The position numbers were made by a program, and so were the translations under genes. This document shows, one piece after another, positions 1 through 11,524 of a DNA stretch of 64,000 bases. The stretch comes from Sclerotiophoma versabilis (Eukaryota > Ascomycota > Dothideomycetes > Pleosporales > Didymellaceae). Under the pieces are notes generated by a model that did no database searches, was not told where the DNA came from, and was given only the letters and a program-made list of their open reading frames with translations. Location: NCBI GenBank assembly GCA_012274445.1, contig JAAROD010000093.1, positions 1,116,001 through 1,180,000 on the forward strand, in the 5' to 3' direction. Numbering within the stretch: position 1 is the first letter of the stretch; every line of letters begins with the position of its first letter.

Positions 1-2229
1 GTGACCCCTCGTGTGAGGCGTGCACGGATACGGGATGGCAGACTGATAGTAATCCATGAGCTCGAGCTCGATTGTACCAACTACGCCTGTCTCCACAGCT
101 CCCCAACGTGACACCTTCATCGTCTCACCAACAACCGCGACTCTTCTTGACTACATCAACGCCCTAAAAGCGTACATGTCACGAGTCTCTATATTCCTCG
201 AACAAGTCTGACGACAAGTGCCGCCCTCTCCTTCACACCATAACGCATCCCATCGGACCACTTCTCACTCCACCTCATCTTCGCATCAAAATAACCGGCC
301 TGGCGCATATCGAAACTCAACATGGCCTCTTTGAGCTCCACGCATTCAGCCCTAAAGCAACCCGCAACCCTCCGCATCGATCGCCCGAACCCCGACCTTC
401 GCCACGCACCGATCGGTGTGATTCGACCGCAGTGCGCATCCAGGGTCCAACACACGGTCCTCGCAGCTCCACGCATCAGCTTTAAGGCATCTCACATGCA
501 TAATAAACGTGCATGGGGCCTGCTATTCGACCGTCATTTATCTTCACTCCTCGCGTCGCAACGCAAGTGCTTAATCAGTCATGAACTAAGCTGCAGCTTT
601 TTTTTTTTTGTGCTGGCGACGCCAAATGCAGGGTGAGGCATACGCTGTGCACGTCATTTATCCGGATAATGCGTATGCAGGCACATGCAAGGAGGGATGC
701 GAGGGTCCTCTGTGGTTGTCGCGGCCGATGCGTGTCGAGCATGGTTGAGGATGACGGTCAGATTGACATTATCGGTGTCTAAGGCGCGTGGCGCGCGAGG
801 TGTGCGTATGCTGGGAGAGAGCGGAAAGGGAGGAGATCGAGAGACTTGCTGGTCTTGGAGATTGAGAGACGGTATAACTCGGATGTGAGCCAAACGTGTG
901 GGTTACGACGCGACTTGGCTTTGCTGTCAATGGCTGCACGGTGGCCGGCTTGGTGACTCCAAGACTACAATGGGAATGTTCTTTGAAGCTTCTTGGGCAG
1001 CAGAGCATTCGGTGAATCTACTAGTCAGACTGTGTGCTTTGTCTTTTCACATGCCCAGCGTGTCAAGAGGGAATGTCGCCGCGCTGCAGTCGATGAGATG
1101 GATGTATGTAGTTATGCAGGTTAACGAAAGCTCAGGATAACAAACGTGAGAGATCCATCGGTTCAAGATCCTTGCATTGTCCTGGAAGTTTTGCCTTGCG
1201 CTTGCTTTTCTTGACAACCTGCAAGTGTATATGAAGCACCATCTCATGACGGTACTGCAACTTCCTATCAACGACCATGTCGCATGACACTATCTGTTGT
1301 GACAATGCATGAGGGTGAACCTGGCACTGGCAGAAGATTTTGGTTACGCGATGGGATCAACGTTCAGGCCGCCGTTAATGTTCAACACTGACGTGCTTCC
1401 CGTTTGGTACGGATGAGGAACAGTGACAGGTTCGTGAATACTCCTGGATCTAACGTGACAGCTTCGAGTTCACAATCTGTACTGGTGCATGATTGTAGCG
1501 GAGAGATATGATATGGTAGGACGCACACTGACATGTGATCTGCGAGCCACGGTACCAGTGCTAGAATATCACGCACTAGAGGGATTCGCTGTAATCGGGC
1601 CAAATTCATGGGACAGCACTGTACTGTAGTACTTGGCTGCTGCCTCGATCCCGACGACGTAGCAGTTGGAAGGAGTCTCGGTGTGTTTAGGTTTTACAGG
1701 CTATCGCTTCTGGTATTTTAGAGGGCACAGATTGGAGGCGGTGAGATTTGACCCATCTTCGCACATTCATTCGTGTTGGTGTTTACATGTCTGAGATGTT
1801 ACTATCGGTCCTTGTTGTCCTGCTGCAATTTTGCACATGACCTCAGAGTAGCTCCCGTCACTGTGTCAGACAGACTGTGCTCTCGTATCAAGGTAACGGA
1901 GTATCGTCATTCTGCTGTAGTGATACTGTCATTCGACGTTTGTGGGCCTTAGCTTCGGCAAAGAATGGGATGCGGAATGAGCTGTATGAAGGGGTTTTGG
2001 AAGTTGAGAACATGTGCTCTGGTGTTTGGCTGTGGATGAAGCTCTCAATTTATTCTTTGAAGTGACAGCCGCTGGCGGTTGGCGGGTACAACCTACGGTG
2101 CCAGGGTGACGAAAGGATCCCATGCCGACGGATTGTACAACCTTGAGATTTCTTGTAGGAGACGATCGAGATTAAAGGTAGTCAGATTATCCAATTCCAG
2201 ACGATGATCTTGCCTTGGCTATCCTATGA
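1..2229. other. Gene-poor left end
   Basis: I find no gene I can support here. Reading frames are short, overlap on both strands and lack recognisable domains. A short T run lies near 599-609. The segment probably holds spacer and upstream sequence for genes outside the window. Confidence 0.4.
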
Positions 2230-2442
2230 TGGCTATCCAAAGGGGCTTCGACATTCCTTGCGGCGCTACTGCGGCGAGCACACGACCATCTGCTATCTCA
2301 GTATGACCTGCATGTAAATTCAAGTATCAAGTCGCACAATACGGCTCCGCGGATCGAACTGGAATTATCAACCGTAGTTGACAATGAATGGTACAGCCTG
2401 AACAACGACAGGCGCCGTGGGGTATCGTCCTGATCTGATGTC

Positions 2443-3150
2443 ATGAAAGGCTCGTGGCATACCATTTTCACGGACTGGTACAAATACCAAAGGCGACAAC
2501 AATTGTCGGAAGAAGTTGAGTCTTCTTTCGACATCGAGCTTCGCGCTCGCAGCAAGATATCCGAAAGAGTCGACTCGGGTATCTCATTCAGAAGCCTAAA
2601 ACTTATCAGCAATGGCCATACTACACCGAAATCCGAGGCATCTGTTCACGACCAAATCCGTTTGAAGCTTGATTTTGGAGACAAAACCTGCATCAAGTCG
2701 CTCGATTACGGAACCTTTTCGCACTGGAGCGCTATTGAAGGGCTGCTGGCAGATATGGAGAAGGATGGCATCGTCGTTGAAGGGCTCTGGGACGTAGCCG
2801 AGAAGATGAAAGTCTGCAGTGGCGACTGGGATGCTCGTGTACGTCCAGGATGGGATGTCCATATGCACTGCCAGGATGTGCAAGCAATATTACATACGCA
2901 ACAGGTCAAGAACGACAGCGACAGCGACACTGACAGTGACAGTGAAGTCCCTGAAAGTGAAGACGGGCAATGGATTGAAGACTTCCTCAATCAGTATCAA
3001 GAGGAATGGTGCCTTCCCAGATGGAGGGACAAAGTTGAGCAAGAAAGGTCGATAAGCATACACATGCAGGAGCCATCGTGGAAAGTACTCGCTCTAGGTT
3101 GCGTATCGGTGGTGTTCTTCATTGTGGCAGTTTTTGTATATACTGCTTGA
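2443..3150 (+). CDS. Hypothetical tail-anchored protein, possible ubiquitin-like fold
   Basis: This intact frame encodes 235 residues. A stretch around residues 68-145 ends in a W..RVRPGWDVHMHC pattern that resembles the end of the fungal ubiquitin-like domain (ULD_2), in which a conserved Trp and a PxW..xMHM ending recur; this assignment is tentative. Residues 159-170 are an Asp/Ser run (DSDSDTDSDSE), encoded by a GACAGC-type repeat. The last 25 residues form one hydrophobic segment (VLALGCVSVVFFIVAVFVYTA) with almost no lumenal tail, so a C-terminal membrane anchor is likely. The same frame continues upstream to about 2230 with coding-like sequence but is broken by a TGA at 2431-2433, so the annotated start may be only the first Met after a nonsense mutation. 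Function unknown. Confidence 0.6.
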   Translation: MKGSWHTIFTDWYKYQRRQQLSEEVESSFDIELRARSKISERVDSGISFRSLKLISNGHTTPKSEASVHDQIRLKLDFGDKTCIKSLDYGTFSHWSAIEGLLADMEKDGIVVEGLWDVAEKMKVCSGDWDARVRPGWDVHMHCQDVQAILHTQQVKNDSDSDTDSDSEVPESEDGQWIEDFLNQYQEEWCLPRWRDKVEQERSISIHMQEPSWKVLALGCVSVVFFIVAVFVYTA

Positions 3151-3331
3151 CACTCGGCTAACAGAACGTTATCTAGAGCAAGGAAGACGGAGTGGAAGAG
3201 AAGGAGACTTGCATAGATCGACGCGGGGACCTGTGTGGCCTGTGCGCAATGACGTGGGGTGCATGCCTTGGGACGATGGACCCTGAAGAGCTTTGAGACA
3301 TGAACGCTTTCAGCACCACTTAACACAGACA

Positions 3332-4255
3332 ATGGACGACATGGCTTCACGGATAGCTAAATTGCGCTCGATTTTGCCAGACCTGGAATCTGCGCTTACA
3401 TCTTTCACTCATTCATCGTCGAAATTCCGCGTCGTACGCACTGTCAACCCCACCAACAAGCAACCGAAGACACTCTACATCCTAGACTCCAGCTTCAATC
3501 CGCCTTCCATCGCGCACCTGTCGCTTGTGCAATCTGCATTGAAAGATCATGGCCGAGCAGAGCATAGTCCATACAGGTTACTGTTACTATTCAGTACACA
3601 GAATGCAGACAAGGCACCCAGCCCCGCAAGCTTTGTGCAGCGCATTGCGCTGATGACCATCTTCGCCGAGGATTTTTCTCGAACTCTGAAGAAGTCCTCT
3701 GCTGGCACAGAGCTTGCAAACCTATCAATTGACATCGGCCTTACGAAAGAGCCGTACTACTCCGACAAGTCGATAGCGATAAGGGATACTACCCCTCCTT
3801 TCTACTCCTCGAACCCTATTCACGTCCACCTTACCGGCTATGATACCCTCATCCGCTTCTGCAACCCCAAATATTATCCTAAGTACGATCCGCCACTTTC
3901 AGCGCTGAAGCCGTTCTTCAACGCTGGACACAAGCTCCGCGTAACCCAACGGCCAACTGATCCCAATGACAAGTCATCGAATGAGTTTGGTACCATTGAG
4001 GAGCAGCAGAAGTACGTGGACGACTTAAGGGACGGCAAACGGGAGGAGGACGGCTTCAAGTCAGAGTGGGGTCACAACATCGACATGATCAAGGCCAATG
4101 ATGGTGTGGGCATCAGCTCTACGAGGGTGCGTAATGCTGCGAAAGAGGGCAAGTGGGATGTAGTAAAGGAGCTGTGCACAGAAGGTGTCGCTGCATGGCT
4201 GCAGGATCAAGCATTATACAGTGAAGATGCTACTGGCAAGAAGTTAAGCAGCTGA
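3332..4255 (+). CDS. POF1: Nicotinamide mononucleotide adenylyltransferase-like protein (Pof1 family)
   Basis: A 307-residue single-exon protein of the nucleotidyltransferase alpha/beta phosphodiesterase superfamily. Family members transfer AMP from ATP to nicotinamide mononucleotide to make NAD; yeast Pof1 is the closest described type. The nucleotide-binding (H/T)xGH-type signature appears as SFNPPSIAHLSL at residues 54-65. The second signature ISSTRVR is at residues 261-267, near the C-terminus as expected. I chose the Met at 3332 because the domain needs nothing upstream; an in-frame Met at 3293 would add 13 residues and another Met lies at 3341. No transit peptide is evident, so a cytosolic or nuclear location is inferred. 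Confidence 0.85.
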   Translation: MDDMASRIAKLRSILPDLESALTSFTHSSSKFRVVRTVNPTNKQPKTLYILDSSFNPPSIAHLSLVQSALKDHGRAEHSPYRLLLLFSTQNADKAPSPASFVQRIALMTIFAEDFSRTLKKSSAGTELANLSIDIGLTKEPYYSDKSIAIRDTTPPFYSSNPIHVHLTGYDTLIRFCNPKYYPKYDPPLSALKPFFNAGHKLRVTQRPTDPNDKSSNEFGTIEEQQKYVDDLRDGKREEDGFKSEWGHNIDMIKANDGVGISSTRVRNAAKEGKWDVVKELCTEGVAAWLQDQALYSEDATGKKLSS

Positions 4256-4714
4256 ACATGCCAATGCTTGGTGAAGCTTGCTAAAACACAGACGCAATCA
4301 GCAAAATGCGTGTAAGCAATTGCTTGAGCCACGATAGTTGCACAATTCAGAACAAACTAGTGCATATCTTTGGACTCAAGGGACAACACCGTTGAATGGG
4401 AGCAGTGCTCCTTCCTCGCAGCTGCTCTACGTGGCTAGCCGCTTCCCGCAGCTGACGAGTATCTACGAGCAATGACAACATTTCTCAGGGTAAATAGGCA
4501 TATACCAAACGTGAGTGCTTTCCACTTTTTTTTTTTTTTTTTTTTTTTTGGCACTGCTCTTGCTGTATTCCAACCGTCAACGCGTCTATGACGTGAGCGC
4601 TTTCCTTCTGTCTGCGTTGGCGGCCACACCATGTGGTGCAAGTCCAACCAATGTCAATAAACAACAACCTTCCAGTGGTTCCCACCTCCCCTACTCTACC
4701 ACTGCATTTCGAGT
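4256..4714. other. Intergenic region with poly-T tract
   Basis: Between the NMNAT-like gene and the large Ser-rich gene. The only notable feature is a run of 24 T at 4526-4549, followed by promoter-like sequence with a CCAAT motif and pyrimidine-rich stretches before the downstream ATG. Confidence 0.5.
4526..4549. repeat. Poly-T tract (24 T)
   Basis: An uninterrupted homopolymer of 24 T about 165 bases upstream of the next start codon. Such poly(dA:dT) tracts commonly exclude nucleosomes in fungal promoters; that role is inferred here. Confidence 0.8.
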
Positions 4715-7700
4715 ATGGCGTCGAGGCTGTGTTGTACAGCAGAGCAGGAGGGTCGACCAGACTCACCAGAGCTGCCCAATGCTCGCCTGAGCGGCGCAAC
4801 GCCTGCGAAGCAACCTCTGCTACCAAAGCTACCTGAATCGCCAAACTCTCGCTTTACGAGCGTTCGATCTAATGAACTCCATGAGCTTCACCAGATCTTC
4901 GACCATGCTCAAGATGGTACAGACGGACAGGCTACACCCACGCGAGCGCCCCTTGCACGCTTCAGTCGTGCGTCAATCTACAGCCTGCACAGCTTACACA
5001 AGATGGCAAGCATGCGTTCCTTGATAAAGCACAAGTCCTCACGAGACCTTGCGAAGCAAGAGTCTGGATTGAGAATCCACATCGAGGCAACGCAGAAGGT
5101 CACGACTAGCCATCAGGACACTGTCGTCAGGAGCTCGAAAGTCGAAGCTAAGCAGCAAATGAAGATCAGGAAGGATGATCTGCGCAAGAATCTGCTCAGT
5201 GACAAGAAACCAGACGAGGGTGGTTACGACTCTGACGCTGAGGTGCTTGATGATCTTGCGCGGAAGATTGGGAAGAAGACACCCAGCAAAAGAGCGAGCA
5301 TACACAGTGTCAACTGGTCGCCATCTACTGGCAGGTGAGCTTGCATGTATGCTTGAGTACGCATCGTGGTGCTGACATTTACAGCAAAGCAACGCCAGGC
5401 TCGTCTACAAATAGCCGCACCGAGGCTGGGTGCAACCGCGATTTGCAGCCTTATCAAGTCCAAAAGCCTCCGTCTGTCTCACTGGCTGCCCGAGTCAGTC
5501 ATGTCTTCAGCACACCGAACCTACGGGTTGATGTCTCAAATGACGGAACCCGTGCGTTCAGACGCTCGCAGTCTGCTACGTCAATGGGTCTGCCTCAAGT
5601 ATCGCCTTTATCACCCTTGTCGCCATTGCGTCTTCCCAGTCTTACTGATCATGACCAAAACGGTGTGCCTTGGGCTGCGATAATCAACGAAAGCCTTGGT
5701 CTATCGCAGTTTCCGGCTCCACCACATCAAGTTAGTCCACAAGGGTCCCAGGTGTTGCTACCGCTTGATGAAGTCGCGAAAATAGCACAGCACACAAACC
5801 GAGAGTCTAAATCCAATGGCAGCTGCTCCTCACAAAGGCCCCCAAGCAAGTTGGACGGAGCAGGTATTCGACCAGCCGAGATCTGCATACAGCAACCGAC
5901 CTCCATAGCCAGTCCACGCCCGTCTGCTTCCATTCGAGGCATACCTGGGGAAAACGCACAGCCTTCGGAGGCTGAAGAAGCCGAAGAGGTTGAAGGTGAT
6001 GAAGAAAATAACTCACGCCACTCGGTGCATCTTTACAGTATGCGCATCTCACACCATCTACGCTCGGGCTCGCTACTCTCATGGGAGCGACTTGCTGATG
6101 CGCCCGAACTTCCCTCACCAACGCGACCACACCCTGACCGGGCCGCTTCACATCAGAGTCAAATCTCTCATCTGAGCATGCATTTAGCTAGACATGAGCG
6201 GCAGACATCCAGCTCAGGATTCGCGAGCTCAAAGGTGCCTTCTAGGTGGGGCAAAGTCCTGCTTAAGGATCACGACGTACAGGGCGACATGGCATCCTCT
6301 ATTTATTCAAGCCGACCGCAGAGTCCTCCCGATGGCTTCGTCGCATCTCTGACCAGTTTGGGTCAGACAAGAGCGGCTCATGACGATTCCAACTGTGCAT
6401 TAATTCGATCTCCTCGAACCCGTCGATCCAACTCCTTCCCCACCGATAACGAGGAAACCCCTCGAGCGGTACTGCTGTACGGGCCTTCAAACCTCAGGGC
6501 TATATATAGGGTGTCTACGAAGAGCTCCTTGCGTGCCACACCTGTTTCGCTGGCGCGCAAGAACAGCGTTGCCGATACTAAGAAATCGAAGTTTCACGAA
6601 GAATTCAGCCCTTCTCCGCCAAGGAAGAAGATAAACCCATCAGAGTCGATCATGAAGTTCCTGAACCCAAAACGTCTTAGTGGTCGAAGCCAGAGCGAAG
6701 CGTCTCTCAAGCCTGAGTCTCCTATTCAAAGCGGCGACGCTACATGTGACACGTTAGACATTCCGACCAATCGAGAAAGACGACAATCGCAATCTATGGT
6801 GAGCCTACAGACGGAACAGAGGTCTCTGGGCAAAAACAAGGGAGTTGATCATGTCTGGGACCAAGCACTGAAAGTTCACCAAGAAGAGAGAGCATCTTTA
6901 TTTCTACCAAAGAATCGGGATCTTGCTGCACACGTCAGTCCTTTTCGCGAACGCAGTGGGAGTATCATGACTCGCCATAGCGCCAACGAAGGTAGCATCC
7001 CAGTCACGCCAGTCAAACTTGAGGTTCCACATGCATCCGAGGCCTTTTTCTCTCCATTCTATAGTCCGTCTTTCGCACCAAAAGCTTATGTGCCTGAAGA
7101 GCCGTCTCACCCTCCAAATGTCTCGCGACGCAGTGCTATGGCGAATACGAATGCGGACACACTCGATCGAGAAGTCTCTATTATCTTCGAGAATCAAGGT
7201 GATAACGATGATATCGTTGGGGCATGGGGTCGCTACCCTTCGCATAGTCGTAGCGAGCGATCCAACTCCGCTGGCAAGACAGACCGTGTGGACAGCCGCG
7301 ATTTCGCGCTTGAAGCCGCAATCAAGTTCGCATCCGCTCGAGATATCGATGAAGATATGATTGATCCGACTGAACGTGTACCCTCGATACCATTGATGCC
7401 CGGAGAGAAGAACAGGAAGAAGAAAGTTGGCAGTGGACAGATGGCCAAAAGCAACTCTATGACGTTTGGCAAAACGTTCCTCAAAAACTATACAAGGATC
7501 TTCAAAAGTTCGTCTATCGAGTTCAGGAAGCATGGGCGAAACCATCGCAGTTCCATCGCGGCTGGTGGTGTGTTGGAGTTTCCAGAACTTGAGATACTTC
7601 CCGAAGTATGGAAGCAGGGTTCTCCGGTTGATGGCAGCAGTGATCGAGGCCACCATCGAGAGCAATCGATGCCGAGACGTCGCGCAAGTGATGGCCAGCC

Positions 7701-8232
7701 AGCGGAGGAGTCGCAAACGCACGACTCGATGGCTACGCTACGACCTCGGCATAACTCTTCGGCACCCAATCTGAACGAACTCGCCTATGACGGTGCGAAC
7801 GAAGACAGACATTCAAAAGGCAACGCCCGCGTCTGGTCCGTCTACTATGACGATTGTGTTCCTCAATACCCTCGTGCCAGTATTGAGCTCGACGCTGGCC
7901 TTGACGATTTTGGACCGACTCGATTCTCTTTCCAGAGCAGGCACCCTTCGATGCATTCACACGTTATGCCTACGCGCTTGGTAAGACACTCACGCAACGC
8001 CAGCCACGTGAGTCATACAAGCGCTGTTAGTCGGGGAAGTGTACGCCCAAGTTTTGAATCCAAGGGTGAGGATGATGATCTTGTGGAGAAGAGGAGCATG
8101 GTCAGTGTACGGCGCAGTACCATGGACCTGATCTCGAAGTTCAAAGAGCAAGAGATCATTGAGCGCGATAGGGTACTATCTGTTACAGGGGCTGGAAGCC
8201 GCTATAAGCATGAGGCATTGGCGGCGTTGTAA
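4715..8232 (+). CDS. Large Ser/Arg-rich conserved fungal protein, function unknown
   Basis: Two exons (4715-5334, 5385-8232) join across a 50-nt intron with donor GTGAGC and acceptor ACAG. The split Ser codon restores one frame of 1155 residues. No enzymatic domain is recognisable. The first 210 residues hold a lysine-rich helical part and an acidic-to-basic motif (DSDAEVLDDLARKIGKK). The rest is low-complexity and rich in Ser, Pro and Arg, with many basophilic kinase-like sites (RRASD, RRSNS, KRASI, RHSRNAS), a pattern of heavily phosphorylated scaffold or signalling proteins. There is no signal peptide or membrane span. The start could lie slightly upstream, but this ATG is the first in frame. 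Regulation by phosphorylation is inference only. Confidence 0.75.
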
Positions 8233-8375
8233 GCCGCTGAAGTCAACGATGGGCGATGGGTGATGACTTCTTTATCTTTACTTGAATGTCTATCAACAAA
8301 AACAGTTATCTCGTTGCCTGCCTGCCTCAACAAAACAACTGAACTTGTTCTTTAGCACCAAATTGTTCTCTGAGA

Positions 8376-9391
8376 TCAACATTTTTCGCCGCTTTCGTCC
8401 TCTTCATCTGGCTCAAGTTGTTCCTTGTCCTGTAGCTGGTTGCGACTGAAAATTATGTTGTTGGGATTTTCAGGTTTCTGGGCGTACCAGAAGAGGCTAC
8501 TTGTATCAACGTAGGAAACCATGGAGTTCTCTGGCTTTACGTACCAATCTGCATAGTAATGCCAAACTCTGGTAAAAAGTCTCAAGGACAAACTTGGAAG
8601 AGCGTCGCAAAGATCCTCATATACGTAGCGACCGAGTAGCTTGGACTTCATCCGTTTGGCCCATTCTCCAAGAGGCTACTTGTGAATTTTGAGATCAATA
8701 TTTACAAAGCCTGCTTGCTGTAGTTTCGGAGGTAGGTGGCGGGGTCCGGCAGCGTCCAGCCCTGCCCCATTGGCAGCCTCGAAGAATAGGTCTGACCAAC
8801 GCATGAGGGGTGGATTCGCAGCCGTGACGCCAGGATCCATGCATTTGACAGGAAACACAATCTCTTGGCATTCGATATAACCCCCGGGTTTTAGATTGGT
8901 GTAAGCTTGCTCGAAGAGCAGACCCCAGTCTTTCATAGCTGCCATCATAGCACAAGTATGGATAAAGTCAAACTGATTGTGAAAGGTCGATTCTTTCGTC
9001 AATAATTAATGAGAAAATTACAATTCGGTGGTACTTGGTCTGGTTGAATTGGGCTCAGGTCGGTTCCTACGACCTGGGCAGAAGGATGTTCGTCAGCAAA
9101 CTCGAGGGACCAGAGTCCTGTGCCGCACCCTACGTCCACTACCCATTTTCTGTCCTTCGGTATTGGTGCTCGGTACAGCTTTCCATCGAGAGTTCGGCGA
9201 AATGCATGGTGCTGAAGATCAAGTCTGTTCATCTCGACCTAAGCTGGTTTAAATCAACACTCGCGCTCTCACAGCACACCGCGATCGTAACGTACATTGT
9301 CGTTGGGCAAGGTATACTGGCCTTCCGAATAGCCATGGTATCTTCTCCCATTCTCATAGCGAAAGTTGAAAGCGGATGAAGTTGCGGACAT
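8376..9391 (-). pseudogene. Decayed LaeA-like SAM-dependent methyltransferase
   Basis: Exon 1 (9391-9296) and the downstream exon (starting at 9238) join across a 57-nt GTACGT...TTAG intron and give the usual fungal start: an E-N-G-R-R-Y-H-G-Y segment, then a D-L-Q-H-H motif. SAM-binding motif I is VVDVGCGTGLW, followed by the acidic VGTDLSPIQP motif. After CNFLIN the frame shifts by one base near 9000-9010; family sequence (FHNQFDFIHTC, NLKPGGYIECQE) resumes in another frame. A TAG at 8676-8678 then interrupts the K-(W)-PLGEWAKR region where relatives have Trp, after which the C-terminus continues in frame (LSLRLFTRV). With one frameshift and one nonsense codon it should be nonfunctional, unless the assembly has errors. 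LaeA-type proteins are nuclear regulators of secondary metabolism; many paralogues are uncharacterised. Confidence 0.85.
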
Positions 9392-9507
9392 GGTGTAGCT
9401 AGAGAATATCAGTGTCGTAAAGATGACAATGGTGGTCATGTTTCGCGTATGAGGGGTGCTCCTTTTCCTGGCTCATAATTAGCCCTGGCCACGTGGACAG
9501 CAGCGAC

Positions 9508-9798
9508 ATGGCATACCCAGTTTTCCCATACGTCCCAATTGCAGCTCCCTACTGCGCCATCGAATGCGCCCCTCTCACCCCAGTAGATTACCACCCACTA
9601 AATCACTACCAGCGTGTTCGCCAAGCTAAATACCCTCTCCCATCTCCCTTGTGTTATTCTCTCCTCCACTAACGACTTGATCCTGTGCAGGATGAAGACG
9701 AAGCTCTCTCTACCCGAAGGATACAGTCAAACATTCCTACTCCGAAGCTCCACCTACAAGATTTATGTCCGGTAGTACAGTATATCGATCTCAAGTGA
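9508..9798 (+). CDS. Candidate small two-exon gene (about 71 aa)
   Basis: Exon 1 (9508-9615) starts MAYPVFPYVPIAAPY and exon 2 (9691-9798) starts DEDEALSTRRIQSN and ends in LK-stop. The intervening 75 nt end in a strong branch point and acceptor (CTAAC...GTGCAG), but the proposed donor (GTTCGC) is weak; a donor at the later TGT|GTTATT would also keep phase. No domain, signal peptide or relative is recognised. Without conservation or RNA data this is only a plausible reading. Confidence 0.22.
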
Positions 9799-10981
9799 CG
9801 GGCTGGAGTTGTTGGCCGCATCCGCTGTAGGACCACCATGGGTATTGGTGTTATTATGTGCGCTGCTGCTGGAGGAGGTCATCTCGACACGGTCGCTGAC
9901 ACGCAATCGAAGGTTGAACTGTGCTTGAGGCTACAGCTTCCTTCAACAGATCCTCTAGAACTCATAACTTCCGGGGTGTTGGTAAAAAGGGACGAAGAGG
10001 TGTGGATAGACGTCCGAGGTCTTTCGGAAAGCATTTCCGATCCATCAGGCCAGTGGTAAAGTCAAGAAAGGAAATTCAAGGCACTCCATCTGCAACACTA
10101 GAGCATTTACTAACAGGTCCATGCACTATACCATTCCTTGCGCAGTAGTTATACGCGCAGCTGTGCCGTATGGTGGATCGGGCCGACTTGATGGGTATTG
10201 TGGTGAAGTGCACCTTCCGCTGGCTGGGCACTGGAGATCCTTCGTTCTTTCACCAACCGAGTCCAGCTGCACCATCATCGAGAGCTTAGGGCTCTCAAGC
10301 AAGGTGCTCGACATGACCTTGCACCTGCAAGAAATTTCAAAGAATTGAGATGGCGATTCTTCAACTCCCTAGAAGCGCGAGAGACATGATGCTCCTGCTT
10401 ATTGGCCAGCGAAATTCATCTCTTGTGGGTCAGCGACGGTCAGATTTGACCAGACATGCAGCAGTGCAACCAATCCGCGGGGATGGACGGCACAGTGTCG
10501 TGCTCAGGCGCGCCGGCGATGAGACGTTGATGACAGTATCAGGATGAGGGTAAAGAAAGAGTGATATTGAGAAAAGGTATGTGGATTATAAGTGGCAAGG
10601 ATTTGGGGCATCAAAAATCCACCTTTGATGATTACATTGATCCTTAACTTCGATCTACAGCTTTTATCTACGATCTGAGTGCGTTTTTGCTAGAAGATAA
10701 GGTTGCTGAATTGCCGTTGTAGCCCAAGTAAAGCTGCGTGTATCTACCTAGCACCCTCTGAGAGGTCCGATATCATCTCTATTTAGTTTTCAATTCACTT
10801 CATTTCCATCTTCACATGCTCAAGATTCAATCGCCTCGAAACATGTTTACGTGTCTTGGCATCTCTTCCTCTTTCTCGTCGTATGCCATCGCTCCTTCTA
10901 GTTTGAAAAGCCTGCGCTTACCCTCCTTTAACCTCTTATCGTCGATAACACTAACAGCGACAATAACGACAACAAAGCAAC
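9799..10981. other. Intergenic region
   Basis: No supported gene. Short plus-strand frames near 9838-10148 overlap each other and lack features. The last 200 bases before 10982 are pyrimidine-rich (TCTCTTCCTCTTTCTC-type), typical of a fungal promoter and 5' leader for the next gene. Confidence 0.4.
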
Positions 10982-11524
10982 ATGCCGAGAACCCGATTTT
11001 GCGCGAGGCCGGCCAACAGATTCCGGTCTAAACAGTGGCAAGCTCTGAACGAGCGGGAGGACGATCAGATCGCACCCAAAGCGGCGACGTCTTCGACGAA
11101 TGCTCTTCAACGATGGGCAATTGCCACCATGAGCATTGCCCAGGGCTGTCACCGAGCTAACGAAAGCCGAATAGTGGAACGCATCCGTGACAGATACGAG
11201 AGTGATGTCTCTTCGCTAAGCCTGTACGAGTATATCGATCGAGACCTCGAGGCAGTGCGTTCAAATACGACTCTCCAGCCCACAGCATTGACAAAAAGCA
11301 AGCGAACCCCATTGTCCACCGGTTCATCACACTTGGACACGCTATACGAGAAGGACATTGAGACAAATGCGCAGCAGGCGAATTGGCGCAAGTCGCAAGG
11401 TGCTAGTAGCATCGATGTCGACGACAAGTATGCGCAGTCGAGTGAATGCAGCTTTCTGAGTGATGGTGTGGTGAAGGTCACAAAGACGGTTGTGAAGACC
11501 AAGACTTGCAACGAGGTTGATTAA
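10982..11524 (+). CDS. Hypothetical basic/acidic low-complexity protein
   Basis: A 180-residue frame without introns, preceded by a CT-rich leader and an ACAACAAAGCAAC context directly before the ATG. The N-terminus is basic (PRTRFCARPANRFRSK); the middle carries a helical charged segment (ESRIVERIRDRYESD); the C-terminus ends in KVTKTVVKTKTCNEVD. No known domain, signal peptide or membrane span is visible. Opposite-strand frames of similar size overlap it, so coding status rests on the promoter-like context and composition. Function unknown. Confidence 0.5.
   Translation: MPRTRFCARPANRFRSKQWQALNEREDDQIAPKAATSSTNALQRWAIATMSIAQGCHRANESRIVERIRDRYESDVSSLSLYEYIDRDLEAVRSNTTLQPTALTKSKRTPLSTGSSHLDTLYEKDIETNAQQANWRKSQGASSIDVDDKYAQSSECSFLSDGVVKVTKTVVKTKTCNEVD

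Noticed and set aside
322..636. 104-codon plus-strand frame near the left end
   Set aside because: Ends in a homopolymer-derived Phe run, no domain, overlapped by opposite frames.
2422..2492. Possible intron removing the TGA at 2431 (GTATCG to CCAAAG)
   Set aside because: The donor leaves phase 0 while the downstream frame needs phase 2, so the join shifts the frame.
6904..7722. 272-codon minus-strand frame inside the large Ser-rich gene
   Set aside because: Antisense shadow of the strongly supported 1155-residue gene; Arg/Cys/Trp-rich.
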